Shown piece after piece: positions 6,985 to 16,600 of a stretch of 21,264 bases of DNA. Every line of letters begins with the position of its first letter. Position 1 is the first letter of the stretch. A program made the translations under genes and the position numbers. Origin of the DNA: Nematostella vectensis (Eukaryota > Cnidaria > Anthozoa > Actiniaria > Edwardsiidae). The DNA lies in contig NW_026019269.1 of assembly GCF_932526225.1 (NCBI RefSeq), positions 1 through 21,264 of the forward strand. Direction: 5' to 3'. Under the pieces are notes generated by a model. The model was not told where the DNA came from, did not search any database, and saw only the letters and a program-made list of their open reading frames with translations.

Positions 6985-7902
6985 CTAGTAGGTCCTAGTT
7001 AGTTCAAGTAGGCTCTTCTTCTTTCCCCCCACCCCCTCCCTTACAACGCCCGCGCCCCCACACACAGGGTGGGTACATTTCCATATCTTATTACACTCCT
7101 CTACATCCTTTTGGAGGTTATAGCACTCCATCCGTTTGTCATACTCAAGACAGCTCTCAGGGTCGGTAAACATGCACACACGCCGTTGGTTGGTTCTCAA
7201 CCACTTGCCAAACAGATAGACCTCGGCCTTGGGGCAGTGCTTGGGGGCATCGGAGAAGGCGGAGTAAAGATGATGTCCACATGCCTTCTCGTGAGCACCC
7301 GTCATAAAGCTCACGTGCATGTTGCTGTAGTGCTCATGCAACTCTTGGTACTTGGGGCAACCAAACACTTCCAAGTTCACGAAAGGAATGCTAAGGTCCA
7401 TAAGGAGCCGGCGCTCGCAGCTACCACCCTTGTACCCAACAATCCCCCCTTGGCCGTAGAAATCGTACCACCCTTTGACGACACGCCCCAGCTCAGCGTG
7501 AGGGATGCTGGAGCCAGCTGTAAGGTCAAACTTCAGCCCTGTGACATTTTGCGTGACATAGCGTGCTACCCTCCTGTCTTTTTGGGAGAGCTCGCTGTAC
7601 CTCATAGGGAAGGTGAAGTGTCTGCCAATCACCTCGTCATTGTGATGAAAGAACCCCACCTCCTTGCAATGGAACACGCCATTCACATAAAACCCATCCT
7701 CGTCGAGGATACATGTAATGCTCTGGAAGACACCCTCTTGCGCAACACATGGTTCAAAGGGACCACGGAGCGTGTCGTAGAAAGGCCCACGCAGTACATA
7801 ATTGGTGTAGTCCAATACGCCTGGTATCAACCCCCACTGTTCCCATCCACTGACCCATCTTCCACTCTCTTGCTCTCCACTGGGATCTTTCCCTGTAGCC
7901 AT
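6985..7902 (-). CDS. DnaQ-like (RNase H-fold exonuclease-like) accessory protein (305 aa)
   Basis: The open frame extends to 8028 but only through TTG; the first in-frame ATG is 7902 (G at -3, G at +4), giving MATGKDPSGEQ. Visible motifs in order: LDEDGFYVNGVFHCKEVGFF (acidic first-strand motif, as in DEDD exonuclease folds), a basic-aromatic middle, IPHAELGRVV, GIVGYKGG followed by a Leu-rich helix, NLEVFGCPKYQEL, CGHH and HCP before a Trp-Leu helix. This series matches a DnaQ-like family often seen next to mobile elements in invertebrates; the Cys/His set resembles the ECHC zinc arrangement of Maelstrom-type domains. Activity is not shown. A 63-aa frame from the first ATG after the TATA (8018) overlaps it and could act as an upstream ORF, or an intron may bypass it. 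Promoter faces the RING gene. Confidence 0.65.
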   Translation of the reverse strand: MATGKDPSGEQESGRWVSGWEQWGLIPGVLDYTNYVLRGPFYDTLRGPFEPCVAQEGVFQSITCILDEDGFYVNGVFHCKEVGFFHHNDEVIGRHFTFPMRYSELSQKDRRVARYVTQNVTGLKFDLTAGSSIPHAELGRVVKGWYDFYGQGGIVGYKGGSCERRLLMDLSIPFVNLEVFGCPKYQELHEHYSNMHVSFMTGAHEKACGHHLYSAFSDAPKHCPKAEVYLFGKWLRTNQRRVCMFTDPESCLEYDKRMECYNLQKDVEECNKIWKCTHPVCGGAGVVREGVGGKKKSLLELTRTY

Positions 7903-8028
7903 TCCGTAAATTCCCAACACAATAAGGAGAAAGTGATACGCGCGCCAAAAAAGAGACCAACCCCAAACGAACACCCTCTGACGAACGAGGTGAAAGCTTC
8001 CTCCCACACTGGCGCCATGGATGCACAA

Positions 8029-8287
8029 AGAAACGCGTTAATAAACCCTCACCCTTTTATATATAGGTTGGAAACACCCTCACAAACCAATCAACACCGA
8101 TGTACAATACTGTCCAATCACACACTTTGTTATATCACAAAAGAAACACCTAAACCAATAAGAGAGTAGTACCCAAAACTCTAGGCCAATCACAGCACAC
8201 TTCCTCATAAAACGTCAGAGCTGACGTCACCCCACAAGCGTATAAATTGCAGCACTCACCCTGAGATACTCTCATACTAGCACAACT
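8029..8287. promoter_or_regulatory. divergent early-type promoter between the DnaQ-like and RING genes
   Basis: Leftward TATA (TATATAAAA, plus 8055-8063) and rightward TATAAAT (8241-8247) flank four CCAAT boxes (8087, 8114, 8155, 8186). Near the RING side are a palindromic CRE TGACGTCA (8222-8229) and a half-site ACGTCA (8212-8217). CCAAT boxes bind NF-Y and CRE sites bind CREB/ATF factors; use here is inferred from the sequence. Confidence 0.7.
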
Positions 8288-9477
8288 ATGGCTAGGACAT
8301 CCCACCTAGAGCCTCTCACCAAAAAGTTCTGCGAACTAGCAAAGGACACCAACGACTCTGAGAGGTTGGCATGCATCATTTGCCAAGACGACAGGGAGAC
8401 CAGTAACACATCCCTCACCCTATTGAGCCGTCTACCCTGTTGTAGACAACCATGCCATCAACAATGCTTCTGGAAATGGATACATACCCATCGCACCGAA
8501 AGTATCACATGCCCACACTGTAGGTACGTCTTCCCAGATACGACAAGAGGGGTGGTCTTATGGGTCGACAGTAACTTTAAACCCACGTACACAGACCACC
8601 CAGCGGAGCAAATCATCGTGGAGGAGAAGACCAAAATACAACCGGCCTTCGACCGGTTCAAACAATTCATGGCACTTTACCCTGCCCACTACAGAAGTCG
8701 TTTCTTCATTGGGGTACTGTGCAGGGAATGCGACCCTATAGCCCAAAAAATATGCGAAAAGGAAGACCGCCACGACTTCGAGCTCCCTCTCTTGCTCCCA
8801 CGCCGCTCCATAAGCACCTTCTCCCACCAATACAACAACCAAATCACTAAGTACGGTGAGTGGCTTTGGGAAGTAGATGCCAATAACGAGTACCATTGGC
8901 TCAGGGAGGACATCACACCACCGCCACCCCCCGAGGGGCACGACAAAAGAGCCCAATACGAAAGCGATAGGGTTGCCTTCATGGAAAACGTGGACGACTC
9001 ACTCTTCCATCCGCAATCCTACGTCCATGCTTTCAAAGATTCCTACGCTGCGTGGGCCTTAGATTTACCTACCGGTAAATGGGTTTGGGAAACCTACGAT
9101 GCCACCTTTGTGGTACCACCGCCCCCTTACTCCCACTTTCTATGGGAGAGGTACGCCCAGGACCCTATAGGATGGTGTGCACGCGACCACCCCTGGAGCC
9201 GTGACTACACGGAACAAAACGATGGTATCCTCGAGAGCGACGAAACGATGGCTGAGGAAGAGGGGGAGGAGGAAGAAGACAACTCAATACTCCACTCACT
9301 ACTCAACCCCCCCACCACTTGGGCTGAACGCCATGGGGAGGACGAGGACGAGGTGGAAGACGACGAAGGGGTATTATACGCCAACCAACCAGCCAACCCA
9401 CAACACTCGCGCAGATTCCAACGGTATCGTGCCAGACAAATAGCCCAAGCCCTAATGCAAGTACGTGCAGATTACCA

Positions 9478-9537
<60 letters not shown>

Positions 9538-9706
9538 CGAAACCGAAGAGGTGGATAGAGAGGCAGCTACACGGACACCATCGCCCAACGAGCAACAGGT
9601 GATACAAGAGAATAATAAACGACTAACACGCCTAGTTTGGATAATAAACTCGGTGGGGGGATCACTAATAATACTACTAGTACTACTATTGGTGTTGCTG
9701 GGGTAA
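8288..9706 (+). CDS. RING-finger membrane protein, putative E3 ubiquitin ligase (472 aa)
   Basis: Zinc ligands visible: C29-x2-C32, C51/C52, C56-H57-x2-C60 with the FWKW that often follows, and C75-P-H-C78. This is a RING-type finger with a CC...CH core. The body has two similar Trp/Pro segments (about 190-215 and 255-285: W-x-W ... PPPPP and W-x-W ... PPPP), a Glu/Asp-rich stretch (about 316-365), a pure run of 20 Asn from (AAC)20 at 9479-9538, and a single C-terminal transmembrane helix (about 448-471), so tail-anchored. Presumably modifies host proteins at membranes (inference). Promoter has TATA at 8241, CRE at 8222 and CCAAT boxes. The same frame stays open after the TAA to 10297; see the next entry. 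Confidence 0.85.
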
Positions 9707-9739
9707 AAAAACACAACTAACACATTACTCCCCCTGCAG
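9461..9739 (+). other. predicted alternative intron in the RING gene (279 nt)
   Basis: Donor CAA|GTACGT at 9461 and acceptor CTCCCCCTGCAG ending 9739, both phase 0; length is a multiple of three. Removal deletes the Asn run, the transmembrane helix and the stop, joining the RING body to the 9740-10297 exon. Other phase-0 donors at 9551 (GTGGAT) and 9599 (GTGATA) are weaker options. Confidence 0.5.
9479..9538 (+). repeat. (AAC)20 microsatellite in coding sequence
   Basis: Twenty perfect AAC codons give a run of 20 Asn in the RING protein just before its transmembrane end; prone to length change. Confidence 0.95.
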
Positions 9740-10297
9740 GTTGCAAGCGATGTACGGGACAGTGAGCAAGTTGTCTACAACCTACGCAGGGGGAGGACAA
9801 TACGCCCCTTCCCCACTAACCTACAAAGAATAAGACAACTCAGAAGACAGCCATCACCCATACGGGTACGGGCACCCACGGCCCAAAGCACCGAAGAAAC
9901 CAGTCGGAACCTGGCGCAACTTAGCCTATTGCAGCGTAGGGGACATCCACCTCTCCCGCGACTACGCTTGCGCCTGACGCGCCTGACGCCACCACAACCA
10001 CCACAACCACCACAACCACAACCCCCGGAGCAACAAGGACCAGAGGTACAGTCACAAATGGAAGCAAACAACGTACGTAATATAATGGAGCGTATGGTAA
10101 TCCGCCCAACCTCCCGCCCCTCTTTTGTAGACCCAAGAATCTACGAACAGGTCAGAGCCCACATAGACGCAGTGGTACAACGCCGTCTGAACTCCGTAGA
10201 GTCCCCCGCACAGATCACACACCTCCCAACGGAAGAAGAGATAGAGGAGTTCCAGCGCTTTAGTCTAGGACTGATAATGGACACTTACTACGGATAA
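9740..10297 (+). CDS. in-frame downstream extension of the RING gene (predicted alternative 3' exon)
   Basis: After the RING stop (9704-9706) the same frame is open for 196 codons to TAA 10295-10297. The first ATG is only at 10058, so the upstream half would not be used without splicing. At 9716-9739 there is a fine acceptor: CTAAC branch-like motif, pyrimidine run CTCCCCCTGCAG, then exon at 9740 in phase 0. A donor CAA|GTACGT at 9460/9461 is also phase 0. The encoded domain (185 aa) is Arg-rich, then Pro/Gln-rich (TPPQPPQPPQPQPP), then a helical end (IYEQVRAHIDAVVQRRL, EEIEEFQRFSLGLIMDTYYG). No known family recognised. Confidence 0.6.
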   Translation, partial: VASDVRDSEQVVYNLRRGRTIRPFPTNLQRIRQLRRQPSPIRVRAPTAQSTEETSRNLAQLSLLQRRGHPPLPRLRLRLTRLTPPQPPQPPQPQPPEQQGPEVQSQMEANNVRNIMERMVIRPTSRPSFVDPRIYEQVRAHIDAVVQRRLNSVESPAQITHLPTEEEIEEFQRFSLGLIMDTYYG

Positions 10298-10359
10298 GGG
10301 GTAGCTAAAAAAGTAATTTTGTAAACAAGACAACTCCCTCTTTACTATATCCTTTTTTT

Positions 10360-10368
10360 TTTATTAAA
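10360..10368. terminator. overlapping convergent poly(A) signals
   Basis: TTTATTAAA reads AATAAA leftward (for the orphan gene, stop 10428) and ATTAAA rightward (for the RING extension, stop 10297), sharing three bases. Confidence 0.6.
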
Positions 10369-10427
10369 AAATTGCACAAACTGCTACAAGCATAAGACTA
10401 GTGTCCTCTCTTTCTCACAAAAACACC

Positions 10428-11384
10428 CTACTCATCGTTGTAGGGGTATGTATCCACTATGCCTAGGGCAACCTGGCGTATTAGGTGAAAAACAGCCTCC
10501 TTCGTCTTCTCTCCCCTCCTTATCAGCTCTGGTGTGTTCGTATTGCCATCCACCCAATCTTGCATCATCTCTATCAACTCATCTGGGGTGAGGAGAGCAA
10601 GTACCGCTCCAATATAATTCTTGATACCATGTGGTGGTTGGGACACCCTCAGCGCTGTATTCAGTAGTTTGGTACCAAACCAAATGGCGTCAGTAGCCTT
10701 CGACTTAACGTGGTCGAAACACTTGACCCAGCGTTGCCTATAGAGGTCTGGGTTTGTGAAGTAGCTCTCGTTCGCACCTGACTTAAACATGAGTGCGTCA
10801 ACGGCGGTAGCCATCACCTTGTAGACGTAGAAATTGGTGGCTTGCACCAGTTTGTTGGCATCACGGGCGTCAGGCATCTCGAACGTCACCCCTTTCTTAC
10901 CGGTCTCACCCTCCTTCTTCACCTTGTCGATGGGGATATTGAGAGGGATGTTAGGGATGTTCAAAAAGGTTGGGCGGACCATCCGTTGGGGTTCTGGTAC
11001 CCCCATGCACTCCAATGGGTTCATGCAGCGGCAGGTGGCGGCGCTTCCATTGCTCAGTGCTGCTTGGTAGTCTTCCTCCAACGACTTCGCACGTTGTGCG
11101 CTCCTCTCCTTGTACGCTGCCACGTCCTCCTTTCTTATCTTTGACCACTCCTCCCAGTCGAAGTCCTTACCCCACACGCCCACGTGCTCCATCCACGCCC
11201 CTAGCTCCACATTCACCTCCTTCTCGAGCTCTTTCTCACCCCAAGGGTTCTCCAAGCTCCTCTCCGCTTTCAGTGCCTCCCTGACTAGGCGCTTCTCCTT
11301 CGTCTCTGGCTCTCCTCCATGGTGCTTAGTAATATGTGTCTCTGCCATTTTCTTCTCAACATCCGTTACATAGGTCTTTGACAT
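10428..11384 (-). CDS. orphan leftward gene near the element end (318 aa)
   Basis: Starts at the ATG at 11384, downstream of a TATA (GATATAAC, 11436-11443) and a cluster of CRE/CCAAT sites, so probably an early-type gene. Residues 1-110 are charged and likely helical or coiled (KEKRLVREALKAERSLENPWG, AAYKERSAQRAKSLEEDY). A short Cys motif follows (CRCMNPLEC, about 119-127), then FLNIPNIPLNIPIDK, and a helical C-terminal half with aromatic and Leu spacing up to VDTYPYNDE. I do not recognise it. It converges on the RING extension, sharing a compact poly(A) region. Intact over its length, so probably maintained. Confidence 0.65.
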   Translation of the reverse strand: MSKTYVTDVEKKMAETHITKHHGGEPETKEKRLVREALKAERSLENPWGEKELEKEVNVELGAWMEHVGVWGKDFDWEEWSKIRKEDVAAYKERSAQRAKSLEEDYQAALSNGSAATCRCMNPLECMGVPEPQRMVRPTFLNIPNIPLNIPIDKVKKEGETGKKGVTFEMPDARDANKLVQATNFYVYKVMATAVDALMFKSGANESYFTNPDLYRQRWVKCFDHVKSKATDAIWFGTKLLNTALRVSQPPHGIKNYIGAVLALLTPDELIEMMQDWVDGNTNTPELIRRGEKTKEAVFHLIRQVALGIVDTYPYNDE

Positions 11385-11640
11385 TCTTTTTTTTCTCAGG
11401 CGTGTGAGGTAGCTTTCGTCCCACTACGTCGCACCGTTATATCCTTTCCCGCGCTGACGTCACCGTGTTGTCGCGCGCGCGGGAGCCAATCCCGACCCCG
11501 CGTGACGTCACACCCCTAACCAGATATCTCCATTCCCATTGGTTAACACCACCTGTGACGTCACACACCTGACCATATATCCACCAATCAGAATCCAGCT
11601 TGACCACCCCTCCCCTAGCTGACCAAAACCTGACCAAATA
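11385..11640 (-). promoter_or_regulatory. terminal CRE/CCAAT promoter region of the orphan gene
   Basis: Three perfect TGACGTCA palindromes at 11455, 11503 and 11556, CCAAT at 11486, 11538 (reverse) and 11584, and a leftward TATA at 11436-11443. The repeat TGACGTCACACNCCTNACCANATATC occurs at 11503 and 11556, and a decayed CCTGACCAAATATA at 11628, so the block arose from repeats of about 50 bp. Confidence 0.65.
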
Positions 11641-11830
11641 TACTAGTGATACTACTAACAGAGTAGTAACCGGAGGCGTAAAAAATACGCCTGTTTTGTT
11701 AGTCTACAGCTTGTTTGTAGTTTTTTTTTTTCTAGTCATACCATCTAGTTATTCTACAGCTTGTCTGCAGTTTTTTAAATCATACAACCTAGTTATTCTA
11801 CTTAGCTTGCATGCGTAGTTTAGTTACAAT
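11641..11830. repeat. hairpins and degenerate repeats at the probable element end
   Basis: Two inverted repeats: ACTACT/AGTAGT (11651-11667) and AGGCGTA-AAAAA-TACGCCT (11674-11692). Then three related segments built on CTAGTTATTCTACAGCTTG (near 11700, 11747 and 11790), each followed by a T-rich run. GC-rich viral DNA changes to AT-rich host DNA here, so the element boundary probably lies in or near this stretch. Terminal repeats cannot be checked because the left end is not in the window. Confidence 0.4.
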
Positions 11831-13607
11831 AAAAAGATATGAAGGAGGTTTTCAATGACCCCTTAATTTACACATCAAAGTAAATTGTACGTGGGAATTG
11901 GATATTAGACGCACTTTTATTGTTGTAGCGCCGAATGAAGTCGTGGCTCTCTAAATGGCGAGGCATTATCAACGTTCTAAGAAAGAAATCTCGCGATCTA
12001 AAAAACTTTCAATCGGTTTTGGCATCAATTCTTAGAATATAGGTATCAAGCATTAAAACACTAGACAAGTCGGTTGTCGAATTTACTTCCCTGGGCGAAG
12101 TTGTGGTGGTCTAAGAAATACGGGTTAATATTGTATGCATTAAACCTCTAAAATCAACATCCTTTATTTTCTCAAAAATAAAAATTCAAAAGTGAAAATT
12201 GTTCAAAATCTCCTCGCAATTGGAAAACGATAGTATCTTCAAGCTCCATGGATTTATTTCATTGGAACTTGCGATCTGGAGGCAGCATTAATTGTATTAG
12301 ATTAGGTAGGGTGACGTCATATCTTGAGACCACGCACTACCTTGAAATATTTCAGCATATATGAACTTTCATCTTTCCTTGGTAATGCATTTATATCTAC
12401 AAATCAGTGCAATGCGCCCGTGTAGCAAAAGCGCAAAGTGGAGAGGTGTCAAACTTCTGGTACGGTAGTAGGTCGCCTTAAGTACCATAATACCAGCCCA
12501 GAGCGAAGGTGATGGCAGAAAAACGCCCAACCTCCTTTGGACAAGGGGGAGTCCCACCCCAGGTCCGAACTGCAGAGGCTGAACCTGTAAAGATGGCCAA
12601 AACCTTACTGCTAATCCAGCATATCGTGAAATAAGTAAAAGAATCACCAACCTTAGTACTGCCCTGTTATGAATAATGGCAACGTGTTGTAATAATATTC
12701 CAATAACATTCCTGCCCCTGCTAGTGGTGATTATAGTAATGTTTTGACATGAAACTTGTCATATTTAACCCATAAACTGATAACGGTAACTATAGTTAAC
12801 AAAACTATAAAATTACCGCACGGACGCGGTTTTCCTTTGTGGTCCATTCTAAACAAAACCAGTTTAAATATACAGGTTGTGAAGGAAAAACAAATTGCAC
12901 TGCTGTACCGCAAAAAGGACAGGCCGCTCTGTGTAAAACATACAAAAAGGGAAAGGGTGTATTCCGAGTCATCTGTTCATGTTCTTCTCTCACGTTGTGA
13001 GATAGAGAGGAATAAACTGGCACCTCCCGCCAGGTGGACGGCTAGTCCTTCATCAACCCCTCGACACTACAATGTAGAATAAAAACCTTGTTCTTGTTCT
13101 ATTGACCATTTATGTGACTAGTTGGGTATAATATCTTCATGTACACTGAAATTAAAGAACATCATTAAAAATATTTTCAGCCTTAAATAACTCCCAAAAT
13201 AAAAACGTTCCGTTTCTCAACCGAAAATCAGTCACTTAAGAGCCTTGTGTTGTTAACAAAAAATAAGTATTACCTTACTCCTATTTTATCGTTTTCATAT
13301 CTGTTGTTTATATCACACCACTCTATAAACTATATGTTTATACACCATATTGAGAAATGCTTATTCTTTAATATTTCTCAAACACGACACCTCTATTGTG
13401 TATAAAGCCTTTTGATTGTATCGGCGTTTGACAAAACATTGCGTATCAAACGACGGTCATTTGCACAATTAATGAGTTGTTTTTATTTCCCTCGAGGTCG
13501 GTTTATTTTTCTGAGTTTATTTAATTGCAAATGTTTTGTTGACAGCGATCACGGGCAGACAAATCGACATATTCCTTACATCTAGGTTTTCTGAAGCTGT
13601 ACTTTGT
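11831..13607. other. host intergenic region upstream of the C22orf15/CXorf65-like gene
   Basis: AT-rich, no clear gene. A CRE-like TGACGTCA stands at 12312-12319, and a 40-codon frame with an ordinary ATG runs 12512-12634 (MAEKRPTSFGQGGVPPQ...) with a possible donor CCT|GTAAAG. It could be a first exon but has no further support. Confidence 0.4.
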
Positions 13608-16600
13608 ATGGCGTTTATTACTGTCCGATTTGGAGGTAAGGATCAATAATATAATAATGAAACGATGTTATCATCATAAATAACGATAGGCACTAAGTGT
13701 CCACAGATGATGGGCGGCAGAACAGCTACCAGCAACCTATCGAATTGATTATTAAATATTTGAGTAAACATACACTACACATAATAGAAACGAGAGAAAC
13801 GTGAAACCTAGATTCTGTCACATCAAACTCTTTACATGCAAATCATAATATTAGCATTCCTTCATGTAGTCTTGCCCGCTTAATCCCCTCAATTAACTAA
13901 TATTTATGTTTATTTTTCCATCTTTTGATGGAGGTAGCTTTTATAAACTGAAAGAACTGGTTATAAACCTGAAAAACTTGAAGACTTCAACTCGCTCAAA
14001 CATCTCTATTATACATCTTTAGTGTCGTGATGACCTTCCTTAAAGGCTCAAGTTGGTAGGATTCGACTACAGATGTTGCTGTTTAGTTTATGTTGATTGT
14101 TTTTGTTTTCGATTCCTACCTTCAGATTTAAGACAGAAAAAATGTTTTTCAAGCAGGTCTTCTATGGTGGCAGCATGCTTTTTTATCCGTTTCTTTTTAT
14201 GATCTCAGATGACGAGGACGAGCTTTTCAATCCAAACTTTGTCACCCAAAATCTACTGGAGAACATTAGACGACGGTGTCGTTGTCAGCGGGGAGGTGAG
14301 ATACCCAATTAAAGTGAAATGGTACTTATCCGTGCAGCGAGCTGATAACCGTTTCCCCGTTGTAATTCATAACACTAATACGCACTGAAATTCAGGGCAT
14401 CGCCTGCAAAACTGCTATACACCTATTTCAATTAAGTTTGACTATAAGAAATTGGAAAATGGAACAAAGTTTGGCCGATGATAATGTCTTCTTGTATTAA
14501 AAATGGGTTCATTCATTACATGGCCCTAGCTACAGGAGGAATTTAGCCTCACTGAATGTTATTAAGATACAAGACTTGTTTTCCCTAACCAGTGGTGCTC
14601 TAGGCATTCATCATTTTCCATTTTCTAAGAGTCAACCTTAATTGAAATAGGTGTATAAACTGTTGGTTGATAAATGATCGATTGATTGATTTCATAGTAA
14701 CCCTAGACCTGTCAGACGAGGAAGGGGATCTAAAGAATCTGCCGGACTATCTCCACCAGTATGCCCACAAAGTCCTTAAGCCCAGGGAGACCTTCGTGCT
14801 CGTCAAGATAGAAAGTAGGTCAACGGTTAGGATGAACGGTTGAGAGGGGGTATACACAAGCTTTCAAGCACAGAGAGACCTTCATGCAATTGTCAAGATA
14901 GAAAGTTGGTAAACGGTACATGGGAGGGGAGTACACATAGGTTTTCAAGCATAGAAAGACCTTTGTGCAATTGTCAAAATAGACAGGTGGTAAACGGAAC
15001 ATGGGGAGAGGGGGGTTTACATAGGCTATCAAGCATAGAGAGACCTTCGTGCAATTGTCAAGATAGATAGGTCGTAAACGGTTAGGATGAAGGGGAGGGG
15101 TATAAACAAGGTTCTCAAGCCGCACAGAGAGGAGACCTTTGCTCACCAAAGCCACTTTTCAAGGTCCGGAAGGTACCACTACACATCAGACCCCCCTCCC
15201 CCCTGTTGCATCATGGGTAGATTATACACGAGGTAGAGTTGTGTTGCATCATGAGTAGATTATACACGAGGTAGAGTTATGTTGCATCATGGGTAGATTA
15301 CACACGAGGTAGAGTTGTGTTGCATTATGGGTAGATTATACACGAGGTAGAGTTGTGTTGCATCATGGGTAGATTATACACGAGGTAGAGTTATGTTGCA
15401 TCATGGGTAGATTATACACGAGGTAGAGTTATGTTGCATCATGGGTAGATTATACACGAGGTAGAGTTGTGTTGCATCATGAGTAGATTATACACGAGGT
15501 AGAGTTATGTTGCATCATGGGTAGATTATACACGAGGTAGAGTTATGTTGCATCATGGGTAGATTACACACGAGGTAGAGTTGTGTTGCATTATGGGTAG
15601 ATTATACACGAGGTAGAGTTGTGTTGCATCATGGGTAGATTATACACGAGGTAGAGTTATGTTGCATCATGGGTAGATTATACACGAGGTAGAGTTATGT
15701 TGCATCATGGGTAGATTACACACGAGGTAGAGTTGTGTTGCATAATGGGTAGATTATAAACGAGAAACAGCTATGTTGCATCATGGGTAGATTATACACG
15801 AGGTAGAGTTATGTTGCATCATGGGTAGATTGCACACGAGGTAGAGTTGTGTTGCATCATGGGTAGATTATAAACGAGAAACAGCTATGTTGCATCATGG
15901 GTAGATTACACACGAGGTAGAGTTGTGTTGCATCATGGGTAGATTATAAACGAGAAACAGCTATGTTGCATCATGGGTAGATTATACACGAGGTAGAGTT
16001 ATGTTGCATCATGGGTAGATTATACACGAGGTAGAGTTATGTTGCATCATGGGTAGATTTTACACGAGGTAGTTATGTTGCATCATGGGTAGATTTTACA
16101 CGAGGTAGAGTTATGTTGCATCATGGGTAGATTATACACGAGGTAGAGTTATGTTGCATCATGGGTAGATTATACACGAGGTACAGCTTTGTTGCATCAT
16201 GAATGAGTACATTTGGAATGTATTCTATAATTTATGAAGATGTATTCTATAATTTGTAATGCATTCTATTAATACTTTGGTGTTCTACGATTATCATATA
16301 TTACGCCTAAATTTAGGATGTATTCTATAATTTGACGTATTCTATTAATACTCGTGGTTATCTACCATATAAAAATTGCAGAGGGGTTGGGTGACTATCC
16401 AAAGACGTATACTTCAATGCTAAATGACCTGGAAACCAGCAACCCGAAACTGCTGGGTAAGTATGCTAATAGCTTGCCCTATGTTGCCTTGAGCAACCCG
16501 AAACTGCTGGGTAAGTACGTGAATAGCTTGCCCTATGTTGCCTTGAGCAACCCGAAACTGCTGGGTTAGTATGCTAATAGCTCGCCCCATGTTGTCTATC

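Noticed and set aside
7069-8169. 366-codon plus-strand frame antisense to the DnaQ-like gene
   Set aside because: Starts at a non-ATG codon, no recognised motif; the minus strand carries ordered family motifs, a TATA and CCAAT boxes.
12756-13082. 108-codon plus frame in the host intergenic region
   Set aside because: No ATG start supported, no domain, biased AT-rich beginning; might hold an exon but nothing shows it.
15203-16200. CRISPR-like array appearance of the 38-bp repeats
   Set aside because: Units are directly joined with no unique spacers, and the host is eukaryotic; it is a satellite.
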